A stretch of DNA of 64,000 nt, taken from NCBI GenBank assembly GCA_026874595.1, contig CM049308.1, forward strand, positions 91,515,624 through 91,579,623, given 5' to 3'. Positions 1 through 14,000 of the stretch are shown here, one piece after another (position 1 is the stretch's first letter; each line of letters starts with the position of its first letter). A program made the position numbers and the translations under genes. This DNA is from Sipunculus nudus (taxonomy: Eukaryota > Annelida > Sipuncula > Golfingiida > Sipunculidae). The notes under the pieces are model-generated. The model saw only the letters and a list, made by a program, of their open reading frames with translations. It searched no databases and was not told the origin of the DNA.

Positions 1-1966
1 AAGTGAAGAACAGTGTTCACTCAAAATATTCCAATATACTCAGTTGATCCTCTGCTTGTTCTCCACGTGCTCTTTGGTTACTTGTCCAGTGATTGATGTG
101 CCGCCTTACGGTAGAATGAAAGTAACACCACTGGGTGGTTTTTGAGCTGATCCCAACTTTGAAACCCACTGATACAAGCAAGAAAGTAGCTGTACACTGA
201 CTGGCCAAAGAAGAATTTAACTGGACATCTGTAGGCCCCGAATATAATTAAAGATCACTTTACTTGTCAGGTGACTGAAAGCAAATCAACAAGACAGGGA
301 CATTGTTGATGGCAGATTAACATGCACTTTGCACTTGGTAAAAACGTGATAAACTTGTTTGTTTGACCGACTGCACAAATGAGACCATAGCAGAATGATA
401 GTGCACAAACAAATGATGTAGAGGTGAGATTTCCATATATTTGGTTTTCCAGCAACATTTAGTGTCACATTTCTGTAGGAGATCAACCAAGATTGTGGCT
501 TCTAACTCGCGGTATCCATGTGGCGTGATGTCATTTAGTACCAGCGCACCTGGGTAAACAGGCGGCCAAAGTTGGGAGTTGGGGTCACTTGAATATGCAC
601 AGAAATAGTCTTAGAACAATAGAATTTACTCTTTTGGCACTGACAGTACTGAGAAAATTAAAATCTTCACAGGTTTCTGCTTCGCTTGATTAAAAGAATA
701 TTAATCTGTCTGCTACAGCAAACTTTTGTATCTCATACGGAAATGGGCCTAATAATCCTCTGTCAAGTCGTGAAACAGTCGAGAAATCTCTTTTTCTTAG
801 CCCACTTGTCATTCTGAATTCATAGATTATTTGTTGATAAATTAGTGTAATATGATTTATAATTCATGTGACAGGCATGTAAGTTGCTTTATTTGACAGA
901 ACAATTGGTATGTAAAAATAATTAATGGTTGCATGGGAAAACTAAACTGGCAGATGGCATCTGTGTATTTCACACTCCAAGGCTCATTTAAATATGTTAA
1001 TGAACGATAGGCAGATCGGCTGTACTGTGGTAACTGTATATACACCTTCCATTTTATTCAGTGATGTTGTACACCTTCCATTTTATATTTTGATGTTGTA
1101 CACCTTCCATTTTATACAGTGATGTTGTCCACATTCCATCTTATACAGTGATGTTGTACACCTTCCATTTTATTCAGTGATGTTGTACACCTTCCATTTT
1201 ATTCAGTGATGTTGTACACCTTCCATTTTATTCAGTGATGTTGTACACCTTCCATTTTATACAGTGACGTTGTACACCTTCCATTTTATACAGTGATGTT
1301 GTACACCTCCATTTTATACAGTGGTGTTGTTAATTGCACATTTCAGAAGTCTTAATCAAAATCATGCTAGTTCATTGGAGCAATCTTGTGTTTATAAATT
1401 ATATAAAGAATTACAAGTATATTTGAGATGTAATGTATACCTTCTCCTGCTTTTATAAATATTGTTTAATGTTAATATGAGCAACTCTGAAAAATACAAT
1501 AGTCTAAATGATGTTATTTTTAATGATCTTTAAGCCAATGGAAGAAGTTGGGTATTTCTTTCAGAACAAAAATTTTGTTTGAATCATTGCAAAACATAAA
1601 ACATAAAATCAAAGCAGCATTGTCATATTTCTTTAAAAAAAAATTGTTGGCAACAGTAATCCTATACTTAACACACTTGTGATGCTTTCCAGAGTAACAG
1701 CATAATGATGATACAGTGCGGCTATCTGCATGCTGTTTGTGAAACTATCATTTGTCACACCATGAATTGGCATCCTTCAAGCTCATTTATATCCTCAGAA
1801 TCTTCATCTAAAGGATCCAGTAAACTTGTGCAAGAACGGTTTTCCTAGAATGCAGCAATGACTGGTGCAGTGCTGCCATCTGCAGAGCATTTATGTAACT
1901 AAAACCTCTCTCACATAGATTGTGCCCACTTTATAGATTATCATCAGATATTTTGTCATTGTTCAG
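1..1966. other. Upstream INO80 intron
   Basis: No frame in this stretch resembles INO80 or any other family I know, so I read it as intron whose 5' exon lies off the window. Apart from the 29-bp minisatellite (1041-1329) it appears single-copy. Two similar segments at about 1705-1765 and 1857-1920 (both containing C.ATCTGCA) may be an old duplication. Confidence 0.7.
1041..1329. repeat. 29-bp minisatellite, about 10 copies
   Basis: Tandem unit of 29 bp, tacaccttccatttta then ttcagtgatgttg. About ten copies with scattered substitutions (ttca/taca variants); one copy near 1308 has lost one base. It lies in the intron upstream of visible exon 1. Confidence 0.92.
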
Positions 1967-2080
1967 GGTATGAACTGGCTGGCTAACCTGTACTACCAGG
2001 GTATCAATGGTATCCTGGCTGACGAGATGGGGCTTGGCAAAACCGTACAGAGTATTTCATTTCTAGCTCATCTTGCTGAA
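1967..2080 (+). CDS. INO80: INO80 visible exon 1: motif I (ATP-binding P-loop)
   Basis: 38 codons, visible residues 1-38, phase 0 at both ends. It opens with [20 protein letters not shown] and carries the Walker A/motif I DEMGLGKT, which binds ATP phosphates. The acceptor is gttcag and the donor gtaagt. The preceding exon, expected to end in a KEYQLK-like segment, is not in bases 1-1966 and must lie upstream. The following intron is 464 bp and holds nothing recognisable. Confidence 0.97.
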
Positions 2081-5000
2081 GTAAGTGTTTGTAGTTCTTA
2101 CATTCACAGTCCTATCAACATTTTCTTAAACAGATTGTAATTAGGGACTTTTCATTGCTTTAAATTAAAATGTTTCATAAAAATCAGTAAGGATGTTTAT
2201 ATATTAAAGATGGACTTCTAAAATAACTATTAATGTATTTCCTTTTTGGCAATGCCACTGAATGAATGTCAAGGAACTTGTATTGACTCTGTTTTAGTTT
2301 GAAATCAAAGCAAGCTATCAGTTGGGATTTTCTCCCTCCAGAAAAGGAGAGATATATGATACAAGTACTGTCTATAACAGCCTTTGTACTCCTTTATCTT
2401 TAAACTTGTAGTAAAAAAAATTCTGGTCTAAATATGCATAACTTGTGTAAGAATATAACACCTTACAGTTTGGTCAGATGGTTATTTTCAGAGTCACTTC
2501 TGTAGGTTTCCACTCTGATATTCATTAGGTATTCTTTCTTGCAGTCTCAGGGTATATGGGGTCCGTTTCTAGTCGTCGCACCAGCATCTACACTACACAA
2601 CTGGCAGCAGGAATGTGCAAAATTTATGCCAAAAATGAAGGTATGTACATCATTTACCTGTGTGTTTGTGTTTGTAAATCATATATTGCATGGTGATGTA
2701 ATGTCAACTGTTAATGAAGTCTCAGGGTTAGGTGTATTTTACAGAAGTACTTTGTTTAGCCAGCACTGGTTTTAGGTTAGTTTGTGCAGCAATTTCTTGC
2801 ATGTAAGATTTTTAAATAAACTCAAGTTAACTAATTAAAATATAAATAAAGACTATGTTTACAAGTCAGGCATGTATTCATGCATTGTATACACGCCATC
2901 TATACTTGGTAGATTATATTTGTAGATTTTCATCTCTGTTGTTACAAACAAATTACCTGTTAATTTTTTACAAATTTAATGTTTAATGCATGTTGTTTTG
3001 TTGCACAGGTGATGCCGTATGTTTAACACATGTTGTTTCAGTGTACTGGTGGTACCATATTGGGGTAACACCCAGGATCGAAGGATATAACGTTCCTTTG
3101 GAACCAATCTGTTACAAATTTAATGTTTAATGCATGTTGTTTTGTTGTACAGGTTGTGCCATATGTTTAATGCATGTTGGTCTGTTGTACAGGTGGTACC
3201 ATATTGGGGTAACACCCAGGATCGTAGGATATTACGTACCTTTTGGAACCAGGAGCATTTACACACCCAGGAAGCCTCATTCCACGTGGTCATCACCAGC
3301 TACCAGCTCGTCATCCAGGACGTTAAGTACTTCCAGAGAATCAAGTGGCAGTACATGATTCTGGACGAAGCCCAGGCCCTCAAAAGTACATCCAGGTCAG
3401 CGTGAAACACCACTCAATAGGCATTTTGATTGGGACAATGGGGCTTACTTGGAGTGGTGATGCAAGTCATGCCAAAAACTGCAATGCCTTCTCATACTAT
3501 TACTGTCACAGTGATATAGATGTACACTGCCAGTAATCATAACAGGAGGGTTTGATTGAGAGTTTAACACATGAATACATGTGAATGTGCAAACTAAAGC
3601 ATAGTCCTGTGTCTGTAGTGATCACCAGCATTTCCTGTCCCTCACAAGACTTAGCTGTCAGTCAGATAACCCAGTGGAAGACAGTCACAAATAGAAAACA
3701 TGCAAACATCCCCAATTTAGGGTGCCAAAATGAGTAGCATACACCCCAAAACTGCTAGCATTAATCATAAGAATTTAATATATAATATGTTCTTCATAAA
3801 AGTATACACTTCCTGCATGAATGAACTTTAAGATGTTATTTTATATACTTTTCTTTTCTTACAGTGTGAGGTGGAAGATTCTGCTGGGTTTTAACTGTAG
3901 GAACAGATTATTGTTGACAGGTACTCCCATACAGAATAGTATGGCTGAGGTAAGTCGTTAACCTCAGTGTGTCCTAAATGTTTCCATAGCATAGTAACGT
4001 CATCCCTTGGCCATCAGTAATTCCAAGAATGTTTTTGTGTCTTGCCTGGTTTATTTCAAGTAGGACTAGTGGCACAAGTTCTTGATGAGCAGTAAATATT
4101 TTTATCACTGTGATGTTGTAACTTGTAGCTTGGCTAAACAGCAGCAAATAAATAAGTAAAATTTGTGTACCATAAAAATATCAACATATTTATGGTAAAA
4201 CATGCCATGCTTGTATATCAGCACCCTCTGGTGATCACTCTGTGAAACGAGATTTCCAGAAAATTTTTACAACACTCATTAAATATCACTAAATTAGATC
4301 CAGTGAGGATAAGAATTTGTCAGCAGTATATTTTAAATAATAACAAGAAGAAGAATATAGAATAGTGTGTATTTTAAACCACCAATTATCTTGATAGTGT
4401 ACGCACGTTCTCATTGAGACCTGTTGATTTGTTTATAGCTGTGGGCTCTCCTGCATTTTATCATGCCCACGTTGTTTGATTCTCATGAAGAGTTTAACGA
4501 GTGGTTCTCAAAGGATATTGAGAGTCATGCAGAAAGGCAGTCTGGTATTGATGAAAGTAAGTAACATCACTGTCTATATGTAAAATTAGTATTATTAATG
4601 TCCCAGCTTGGGATTAATAAAGTATACCATATCTTATCTTATAAAAAATAAACACAATATAAATACATAACAGAATAGAACCAGTAATGACATCTTGACT
4701 TTTCTGCTTGTGCTTAGTCCTCTCATTTTGCAAATCAATTAAGTGCATGCATATGTTAGTAAAGTTAATTAGTACCATGAAATATTGTATTTTATGTATT
4801 TCAAAATGATAAACAGTGCATAAGCTGATCCATACTATTAATATTTTTACTCTATTTCCCTCAATACTTTTTACTTTAGTTAAGAATAAGGTTGTTCTAA
4901 ATTTTATCATGTCTGTACTGACAAATGTTTACAAGTATACATGTTTCAGATCTTTGACCAGGTTTATATCTATTGTAAATCAGCATATATTGAATTTTGA

Positions 5001-8000
5001 ATTTCAGACCAGTTGTCTCGTCTCCACATGATTCTCAAACCTTTCATGTTGAGAAGGGTGAAGAAAGATGTTGAGAATGAACTCTCAGACAAGGTCAGTT
5101 ACATTTCATTTTTCTCCATAAACCAGATATTATTGGCTTTTATACTGTATATCTTTGTTTTACTCAAAGAACACACATTTGTAGAGACAGGCCTGTAGTT
5201 TATGCCTCAAGCATTACTTGAATTTCTTTCTGTGTTTAGCAAGTTATCATTGAATTATGATTTTAAAAATTTCAAAAGAAATAAAAAAACTCAGTAGGAA
5301 GGTAATGAACAGAAGAACATGTAATGGTCCCCTTTATAGAAGCAACAAATTGATTTATCCTGAGCTACATTGTATATATATTATCTCTACTGGCTATCAC
5401 AGAAGAAAATTAACTTAGGACACGCCATTTTGTAAATTTCATTGTTGTGTTCTGTTGTTTATGGTTTATTTTACAGAATTATTTTCTATTTTTTGTGTTC
5501 TGGTGTCATCTTTTGTAACATGTCTTGTGATTGAAAATTCAAATATCAATTACCGTAAAATCTCCACTTAAAACCGCGGTTTAATCAAGAAATTCAAAAT
5601 CTTGAAACAGGTTGATTTCCTGAAAGCACTGTGCGGTTTATACTAGAAGGGTTTCCTGAATATCTTCCTGACAGACATCGTTTTGGGCCGGCGCGTGGGC
5701 GATAACATTGCAACTTTCGAAGGCTGTTCTTAGCATGCATGGGCGCCGTGTGTAAATGTATTATTTACGATTATTTATTATTTATAAATTAAATATTGCT
5801 GATTAGTTTTCGTGTGATATATAACTTGTTATAAAATCTTGGTAATTGTCACCAAATAATACGTTTACATCAACCCTGCTGTTACACACAGCGGCCCACT
5901 TCGTTGGGAATGGTCAAGCAAAATTGAAATAAAAGCCTACTTTAACCCATTTGCGGCATTATTTAGCAATGATTATTTGTTTAAAACGTAAAATGAATAA
6001 AAAGCTGACATCGTAAAGAGTCACACAATGGCAGACGATCGTTTTAAAATCAAGTTTGAGTGCCGCCATGTGCTGAAACGCCCTGGTATTCTGCTAAGAA
6101 TATTTTGAACGGTTGTACGCGGTGGGTGGTAAATAGAACAGCCACCTATTTCGTCCCAGCGTGCCTTGCGCGAACACTGCCTTGACAAAATGGCTCTCCA
6201 CACGGAAACTTTCTTCAGGTAAAAAAACTTGCTCACCCGGACTGGCCACTTTAATTTTACCTTAAAATCACTCGTTTTCAAGCGTCATGTTTCCTATACG
6301 TGCGTATCTCGACAAGGTAATTTCAGTTACTTTGATATTTAGTTGACCAGCGATGTTTTCAAACGCACCAGCATATTGTGACATGGAACGATGTCAACGT
6401 ACGATGTGACGATGATAATACCGAAGTAACCAGTATGAAAATGAGTTGAATCTTCCGAGTAATTCCAGAAAATGGAATTTTCATGAAAAATTAAGATTTC
6501 AAAATAATACTTTTAGAATTAAAATATACAGTGACTTGAAATGGATCAGCAGAATATTTTTTTCGATAATATAATGACAAATCAGTAGCAAACAAGAATA
6601 CGGCACGGAATATAAAATCTGTATAACCAGGCAGAGGTTCACCGGCCCTTACGTCTTCCCAAACTTCATGCTTGAGTGACCCTGCAAAAAAGCGTTTTCA
6701 TTTGTTTAAATAAAATGCCCAAGGAATTTTTAAAGTGGACAGGAATGGCCGAGTCGCAACCTACGCGTGTTTATTTCTAGATGATAGCTTGATTGTGTCT
6801 TTTGTCAAATCATTCCGTAGCAAAAGTTGGTGCGGTTTTAAAGGGGGGTTCTTAGTATTTGAGCCCCTCGCGGTGTCTCGCCTGGAATTCTGGCGAAGTC
6901 TGGGTGCGGTTTTAATCGGAAGTGCGGTTTTAAGTGGAGATTTTACGGTATTACATATTAGCTGATTTTAGACAAAGCTTATTTCATGTAATTTATGTTT
7001 TATTTTCAGATTGAGATTCTGGTGTACTGCCCGCTGACCACCCGTCAGAGGTTTTTGTACCAGGCGGTGAAGAACAAGATCTCTATAGAGGATCTGTTAC
7101 AGTCGGCGACGGGCAGCACATCACAAGCCCAGTCCTCGACAAGCTCCCTCATGAATCTCGTCATGCAATTCAGGAAGGTCAGTCTCACACAGCCTTAGCT
7201 GTAAGCTCGTGAATTTTTCTGATATAATCGATTTTGAATCATTTCTGATCAGAAAGAAAAAGAAAATAACTATTTATTTAGGTAAAAATATATTGTGAAG
7301 AATTTACATTGATAATTGCAAAAACAATTTGATTACTACCATTTTTGTAATATGTTAATTTCACACTGACGGTGATTGGTTTGACTCTTCTAAAGGTTAA
7401 ACATTCTTGTGATGTAAAATATGCAAAAATTGATTATGTTCAGAGAAAAGTTCTTTTGTATAGTGCTAAAAAATATTCTTTGCCAAAAGACTAGTATATT
7501 TTTACAAAATTCTTTGTATTAAAGTTTTTATATTAAATCTCATAATATTTTTTGTTTTATTATGCCCATAATTACATTATGCTATATCAGATAGTGTACC
7601 TTAAGACAGGGGGCATACTAATTTAAGTATCCTTATGTTTTCTATTTGATAGGTATGTAACCACCCAGAGTTGTTTGAGAGGAGGGAAATCCGTGGTCCA
7701 TTCTACATGAGGCTGGATCCGTACTACATCCCCAAACTTGTATACAGGGAAGGTACGTTCAAGGTGTCATTGATTCCTTTTATGAAGTGTTCTCCTTTAT
7801 TTTTTCTGTACAATATTATAATCATTTACCATACAGATTGAAATAGATTGTTTTCTGGTTGCATTTATTTAGATGAGATATACAGATATCAGCTCATCTA
7901 TCTGTGCAGACAGATATATTATTTTCTTAATAAAGTGATATTTTATAACAAAGCATCTGAGGCCCGATCATATATTGTCATCTCTCATAGTGATGAGCTT

Positions 8001-11000
8001 TTAATAGAGATTATCCCATCGAGGAAGTTTACTTGGGATTATTTTGATGCGGACAGAAATAAATGATTCTTATTTTGACTTTTCAGGTATTTTGGATAAA
8101 GCTGTCCCTAGCCAGAAGCATCTCCTGTGTAACAAGTTGTCAGTGTTCAACCCTGTCAATATTCATCACTCACTGTCAAACTCCAGTCATGGTGAGTTAT
8201 TATTAAGGATATTTACATACAGTAAAACCCCTGCCTGAGTAAATGTATGTCAAGTGGCCACTCCAGCATGTGCCGCCACCTAGTGAAGAAACTTGAAACC
8301 AAATTAGTCATGAAAAGTTGCTGCACATCGGTTAATGAGACTATGTTAACAACCATGCTCAATCTGAACTGTGACTTGGCAGTTCCTGGGTTTTCTGTGC
8401 ATCACTCTAGTCATTGTTAGTTATTATATTACGTACAGGATAATCCTGCTGACATGGCCACATTACGTGGCAGGCCATGTTAGACTGTTATGGCATACCT
8501 GGTGCTCACACACATATTTTATTGTACTTTCAATCCCTAGAAGTTTGCTTTTACTAAGGTTATTTTATAAATTTTATTGAAAACATTTTTAATTCATTTT
8601 AATGGCTGACTATTGTAGTCCAAGAGGAGAAAGGAATGCTCTAAGCTGTCAACAAAATTTCATTGTATCCCCAGACAAAGTCAGGGGATACTATGTTTTC
8701 ATACTGGTCCCGCCGCCGCAGCATATAAATCTTGTTGGCGCGATAACTCAAAAAAATATTTCACAGATCTTTACCAAACTTGGTATATGTATAGATATGG
8801 ATAAGAGGACAACGCCGATTTAAAATGAGGTCATGACCTTCACTAGGAGAGTGTCCTTGACCTTTAATAGTCCAATTTAGGGAAAAATCACACAAATTCT
8901 TAAATATCTCAAGAAATCTTGCATGGATTGATCCCAAAATCAAGTTGATTGAAGATCATGGATAGGGTTGTCATGTTCCAGAAACTGGTGGCGCCACTTA
9001 TTATTCTTTACTTATTTTCATGCCTTTTAATACCCCCAAAATTGCCACTCGACAGTACTGTGAGCATTATAAGTCAAAAACTAATGGACAGATTTCTTTT
9101 ATATTATGCATATACATAGAAATGGGTTATGGGATAATGTTTATTAAAATTGGGGTCATGACCTTTCCTATGAGAGTGGCCTTGACCTTGAATATTGCCA
9201 TATATGGTGAAAATCACACTAAATCATTAATATCTTAATAAGGGATGCATGGATTGGTCAAAAAATCAACTTGACTGAAGATCTTGGATAGTTTTGTCAT
9301 GTACCGGAAACTGGTGGCGTCACCTGTTATTCTTTTACTTGTTTTCTTGCCATTAATACCCCCATCATTGCTACTTGAAAGTACTGTGAGCATTATAAGT
9401 CAAAAACTAATGGACATATTTCTTTCATATAATGCATATACATAGACAAGGGTTATGGGATCATGTATATATGAATTGGGGTCATGACCTTTCCTATGAG
9501 AATGGCCTTGACCTTGAATATTGCCATGTATGGTGAAAATCACACAAAATCATTAATATCTCAATAAGGGATGCATGGATTGGTCCAAAAATCAACTTGA
9601 TCGAAGATCTTGGATAGTATTGTCATGTACCGGAAACAGGTGGTGCCACCTATAATTTTTAGCTCAGCTGACTATAAGTCATCTGAGCTGTAGTCGTGGT
9701 CCATTGTCCGTCGTCCGTCCGTCCGTCCATCCGTCTGTCTGTCTGTATGTCCGTCCGTCTGTCCGGATGTCCGTCCGTAAGACTGGCACGTTTCAACACC
9801 ATTGGACCTATGAATCTGAAATTTGCCATACAGTTAGATCCCAAAAATCTCCTACCATGCCGAAAATTATGTCAATAGGACTTCGTTCCTTCGAGATATT
9901 AATGAAAAACCTCAATTTTTTATTAGAAATCTATTTTTACACTTCAGGACTGCCTAATATCAAAACCACTCATCTGGTTTTCTTCATATTTACCATAAAT
10001 ATTCCTCTATATAGTTTCTATGTACATGCCAGAAATTAAGTCAGTATTATTTAATTTAAAAAAGTTATGGGCCCAAACATAATGGACTTTGTAAACAAAT
10101 GAGGAAAGATATTTGGTCACTTAAGACCAAAAGTGTTAAAGGTAGGGACTTTTTTCAGTAATACAACTTTAATTGATCAAAATTTAATTGTATACCAAAA
10201 ATTAGATCAAAATCTGTTAAATTTTTTTAAATATTGGCAAAAATATAAAATTTGTGTCACCCCTGACTTAACGTGATAACTTTACAACGGATATATCCTA
10301 TAAAACAATAGGATGGGTTTACGCTCGCCACTTGATTTCACTAATCAAGAAATTAGATCCCGGTCATTACAGGTGACATTTCCAGGTTCTTTTAAGGAGG
10401 TGTATAAAAATACCAGACAATCATACACCCAGATCAATAGAAACTATGAGACATCAGGTTAAATTCACAAATATAATTCAAGACAATACTTACAGAGACA
10501 TAGATGTGAGTGTGTGTGCGTTGATGTGTCAATACGACAGTCCTTCACATTAAAAATACAGGATATTTACTGAGTCCAGGGTTTGTATAAAAACAATAAA
10601 GTCCAGTTCCTTCAGAGATCTCTGGTTACTGATTTTGTGTAGAATCTAGCGTATGGTTAGTACCATATAGTCTTTCTGAGTTTAGCGATCTTCAACTGAT
10701 CTTGCTTGACAGCGACCCGGGTAGGCTTACCTTCACATGAATGGTAACAGCTCTCTTTGTTTACATGTGTGCTTAGAGTCCTTGACCTTACTCGTGTAGC
10801 AATGGTTTCACGGCTTACAGCGATTATGTATCTAGGTCAAGCTGAACTAGGCCCGCAGGTGACGCGTGCGCACTTACTTTACCACCAATACAATGCTCTG
10901 TCGGCAGCACGGCTGTGATCTTGTGAGCTGGGTACTTGCCTCATGTAGAAGCTTGCTTCTATGCCTTTCCTGGCGTTTCAATGTTCCTTCTGCCGTGCGT

Positions 11001-14000
11001 GCGTGCTGCCTCTCCAAACTTCCAGACCCAACTGAAGCAGCGTCCCGCGTCTCTCCCTGAACTCTGACGTCACAATTGCCTATGCACTGTGCGGATCCGG
11101 TTCTCTGATTGGCTTATGGCTCAATTGTCCCATATAAGGTTATATGTGACCTAGTATGACTGCTAGCGTCACCATGGGGACCCACATACCAGATGTAATA
11201 CACGCAATGCGTGACACAGATACATCAGCTGATAGCCGATGGGATTTCATACAAGCATACACAATATATATACAATCAAGACCTGTCAACGCTTTAGGAT
11301 GACGCTTCACATCAATATCAATAGAGAACAGACTTAGTTAAACTATGATACAAAACACCGTACTTATTGTCACCGATTTTCTGGTGACAATTGGTACCTT
11401 AAATTTTGCCCAGGTTTGACCATGGCACGTTTTTTTCCTGTAAGTACTGTGGATTTAATTTTCACAGCATGTTTTTGTTAGTATTTTGTCTGTTAATACC
11501 AAAAATCTGAAACCAGTTGATCAAAAACTGTAGATTTTATTCAAGTTTTCAAGCACCATGTCACATCAAGTTTACATCAAGCTAGTGTTATGCAGTTTGC
11601 TAGAGCTCAGCTCCCCAGCTTCAGCTCTAAGTTCCTTAAATTTAGCACACAGTTAGATGTCTCCAAAATCCCCTACCATGCCAAGAATTTTATCACTAGG
11701 ACTTAATTCCTTCGAAATATTAATGAAAAACTTCATTTTTCCATTAAAAACCCATTGTTACACTGTAAGACTGCCTAATATCAAAACCACTGATCTGACT
11801 TTGATCATATATAATATACATATTTTTCTATACATTCGCTATGCACGTGCCAGAAATGATGTCAGTATTGCGTAATTGTTTTAAGTTATGGGCCCAAACA
11901 TAAATCACTTTTTAAAAAATCAAGAAATATATTTACTCCCTTAACAAGAGGATTGCTGAAGCTAGAGATTTTTTGTCAGGGATGTAACATTATTTAATCA
12001 AGATTCAATTGAATACCAAAAATTAGTTCTCAATTTTTCAAATTTTATAAGTTATTAGTATAAATATAAAATTAGTACCTTAAATTTTGCCCAACTTTGA
12101 CCATGGCACGTTTGTTTCCTGAGAGCACTGTTGATACAATTTTCATATCATGCACACATAAGGATTTCATCTTTGTAGTTTAGAAAGCTGAAAGAAATTG
12201 GCCAAATATTGTAGCTTTTATTAATGTTTATATGAGACCATGTCAGACCCAGGCTTAATCCAGCCCCTCTTCAGTCACCTGTATGTTGACCTTGTTGACC
12301 TTTCATCAGATTATGTATGTTTGAGCGAAGCATACACTGGGGCAGCCAGGCAGCTAATGCCCAGCCACAGTTGATCCAGGTGTCCAACCAAACTCATCTA
12401 GTAGTTGTTTTGAAAAACAACTTAACAATAAACAATAGATTAATACTTTTGTATTGTTTTTTTATAACAAATTAAAGAAAAATTAATAGAAAAGGAATTT
12501 GTTAGTTGATGAGTAACAGAAAATTAACTTAAGCAGTTACTGATGATGTAAGAGTCTTGTATGGATGGATAGAATGTCAATGTCAATGTTATTCCAAATA
12601 ACACCATGTAGTCACCTATGGTATTTTTCAGTGAAATTTTAATGATAAAAAAATAAATCATATTATTCATTACTCATCATTAGGGATCATATGAAGGAAA
12701 TTAATGATAGACATTGATGCAGTTGATAATATTAATCTAGATTCCTACTGTGTCTAGTGTGTAGATTGATGTGAAAGTAGTCCAAAGTGAATATATTACA
12801 TTTATTTTTTTTAATATAAATAAAAGCCATAAAACCAGGTACTTATGATCATTATTTAAATTTGTGAATTTTGTATATTCTGGATTCCCAACATCTTTGT
12901 TTGGCTAAAACTAAATAAATACTAGACATGGTGCGAATGCTTTGCAAATGTATTTAAATACGAATATGATTATGTACTGCATTAAAAAATTTAATTGCAT
13001 AAGAATGGGAATTCAGGTAAAAATGAAAGTATTTGAATACCAGTGCAGATACTTTTAAAATGTATTCATGAATGCATTCATGAATATATTCTATAATATT
13101 ATTTCAATAATCATTTCATTTATATTTTATTTTAAAAAATCATATGATTTTCTTATTATTTTTTTTAAAATAAAAATTATATTGGCACAGTATTTGTTAT
13201 TAAATTTTAATAAATAGTTAAACTCTTTTATAATATGTGCTGCTTATAAGTTATATGGCCAAGTCAAAATCTGTTTGACAATAGCACTCCATTTGTTAAT
13301 AAAATAAATGAAATCAATCCTCTTCCCTGTCTCCAAAGATACTATCAAAATCATCATAAGCTAAACACCAACAACTCATAATAAAGCTTATATTTATTAC
13401 CACACAAAACAAGCATGTGCCTCTTTCCCAAATCATATTTTTTATGATATGTAACAGCTGAGCGCCGTGACCCATGGGTCCCTTGTTTTACTTGTATTCG
13501 TGCCGTTTAATACCCCTATCATTGCCACTTAACAGTACTGTGAGCATTATAAGTCAAAAACTGATGGAAATATTTCTTTCATATTATGCATATACATAGA
13601 CATTGGTTAGGGGATGATGTATATTGATATTGGGGTCGTGACCTTTTCTATGAGAGTGACCTTTTCTATGAGATGTCTAATATTAATAGTTGCTGAAGAT
13701 GGGGGGCCTATTCTTAAAGGGGGGGGGGGGGGATTAATTTTCTGGGCTTACTAAGACACCTGCGGTGCCAAGAAATATCTAGTTATTTTTGTATTTATGC
13801 ATGAAAAAGGTGAATAAAAAAGGAAATATTGGAATATTTAGAATAAATTAAAATCTTGAAAAGCCCTGGATTAATGAAATAAAGAAAAAAAATTTATAAA
13901 CCTAATATACTGTGGTTGGCTTTATATTTACGGGGTTCAGTTTTCGCGCTCAAGCAATTTTTCAAAGTTTAACAGGGTTCCATCAAAATAGGTATGAATT

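Larger units (their letters stand above)
2081..5007. other. Short introns of the 5' exon cluster
   Basis: Introns 2081-2544, 2641-3192, 3396-3864, 3950-4438 and 4557-5007 are 464, 552, 469, 489 and 451 bp. Apart from the exon-3 head duplication I see no mobile element, RNA gene or coding frame in them. Confidence 0.8.
8665..13784 (+). mobile_element. Possible Helitron2-like element hosting a 326-bp repeat
   Basis: 5' hairpin at 8665-8691 (arms GTATCCCCAGAC and GTCAGGGGATAC, loop AAA, one mismatch), then three tandem copies of a 326-bp unit. Element I is inserted in a fourth, partial copy. The proposed 3' end is a G-run GGGGATTA near 13725-13738 (a decayed match to the 5' arm), a small stem around 13757-13769, and ATCTAGTT at 13777-13784. 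The same terminal 8-mer ends the element at 61436-62607. The 3' boundary is tentative. Confidence 0.4.

Noticed and set aside
1-1966. A further upstream INO80 exon in the window
   Set aside because: I looked for the expected KEYQLK-type coding end before a GT donor and found none.
2641-2775. Extension of exon 2 past base 2640
   Set aside because: The donor gtatgt at 2641 joins exon 3 in phase and the extra residues have no INO80 similarity. The same reasoning excludes read-through after exons 4, 6, 7, 12, 16 and 17.
6021-6281. 86-codon frame in the TIR element, - strand
   Set aside because: Too short for a transposase and no catalytic or helix-turn-helix motif that I can recognise; kept only as interior of the element.
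9704-10039. 111-codon frame across the start of element I
   Set aside because: Begins in the GTCCGTC tract and has no homology; equivalent frames in elements II and IV are not conserved.
13719-13733. Homopolymer G/C runs (also about 18953, 31388, 42564, 49289)
   Set aside because: Ordinary simple repeats; those at 18953 and 49289 are simply inherited parts of elements II and IV.
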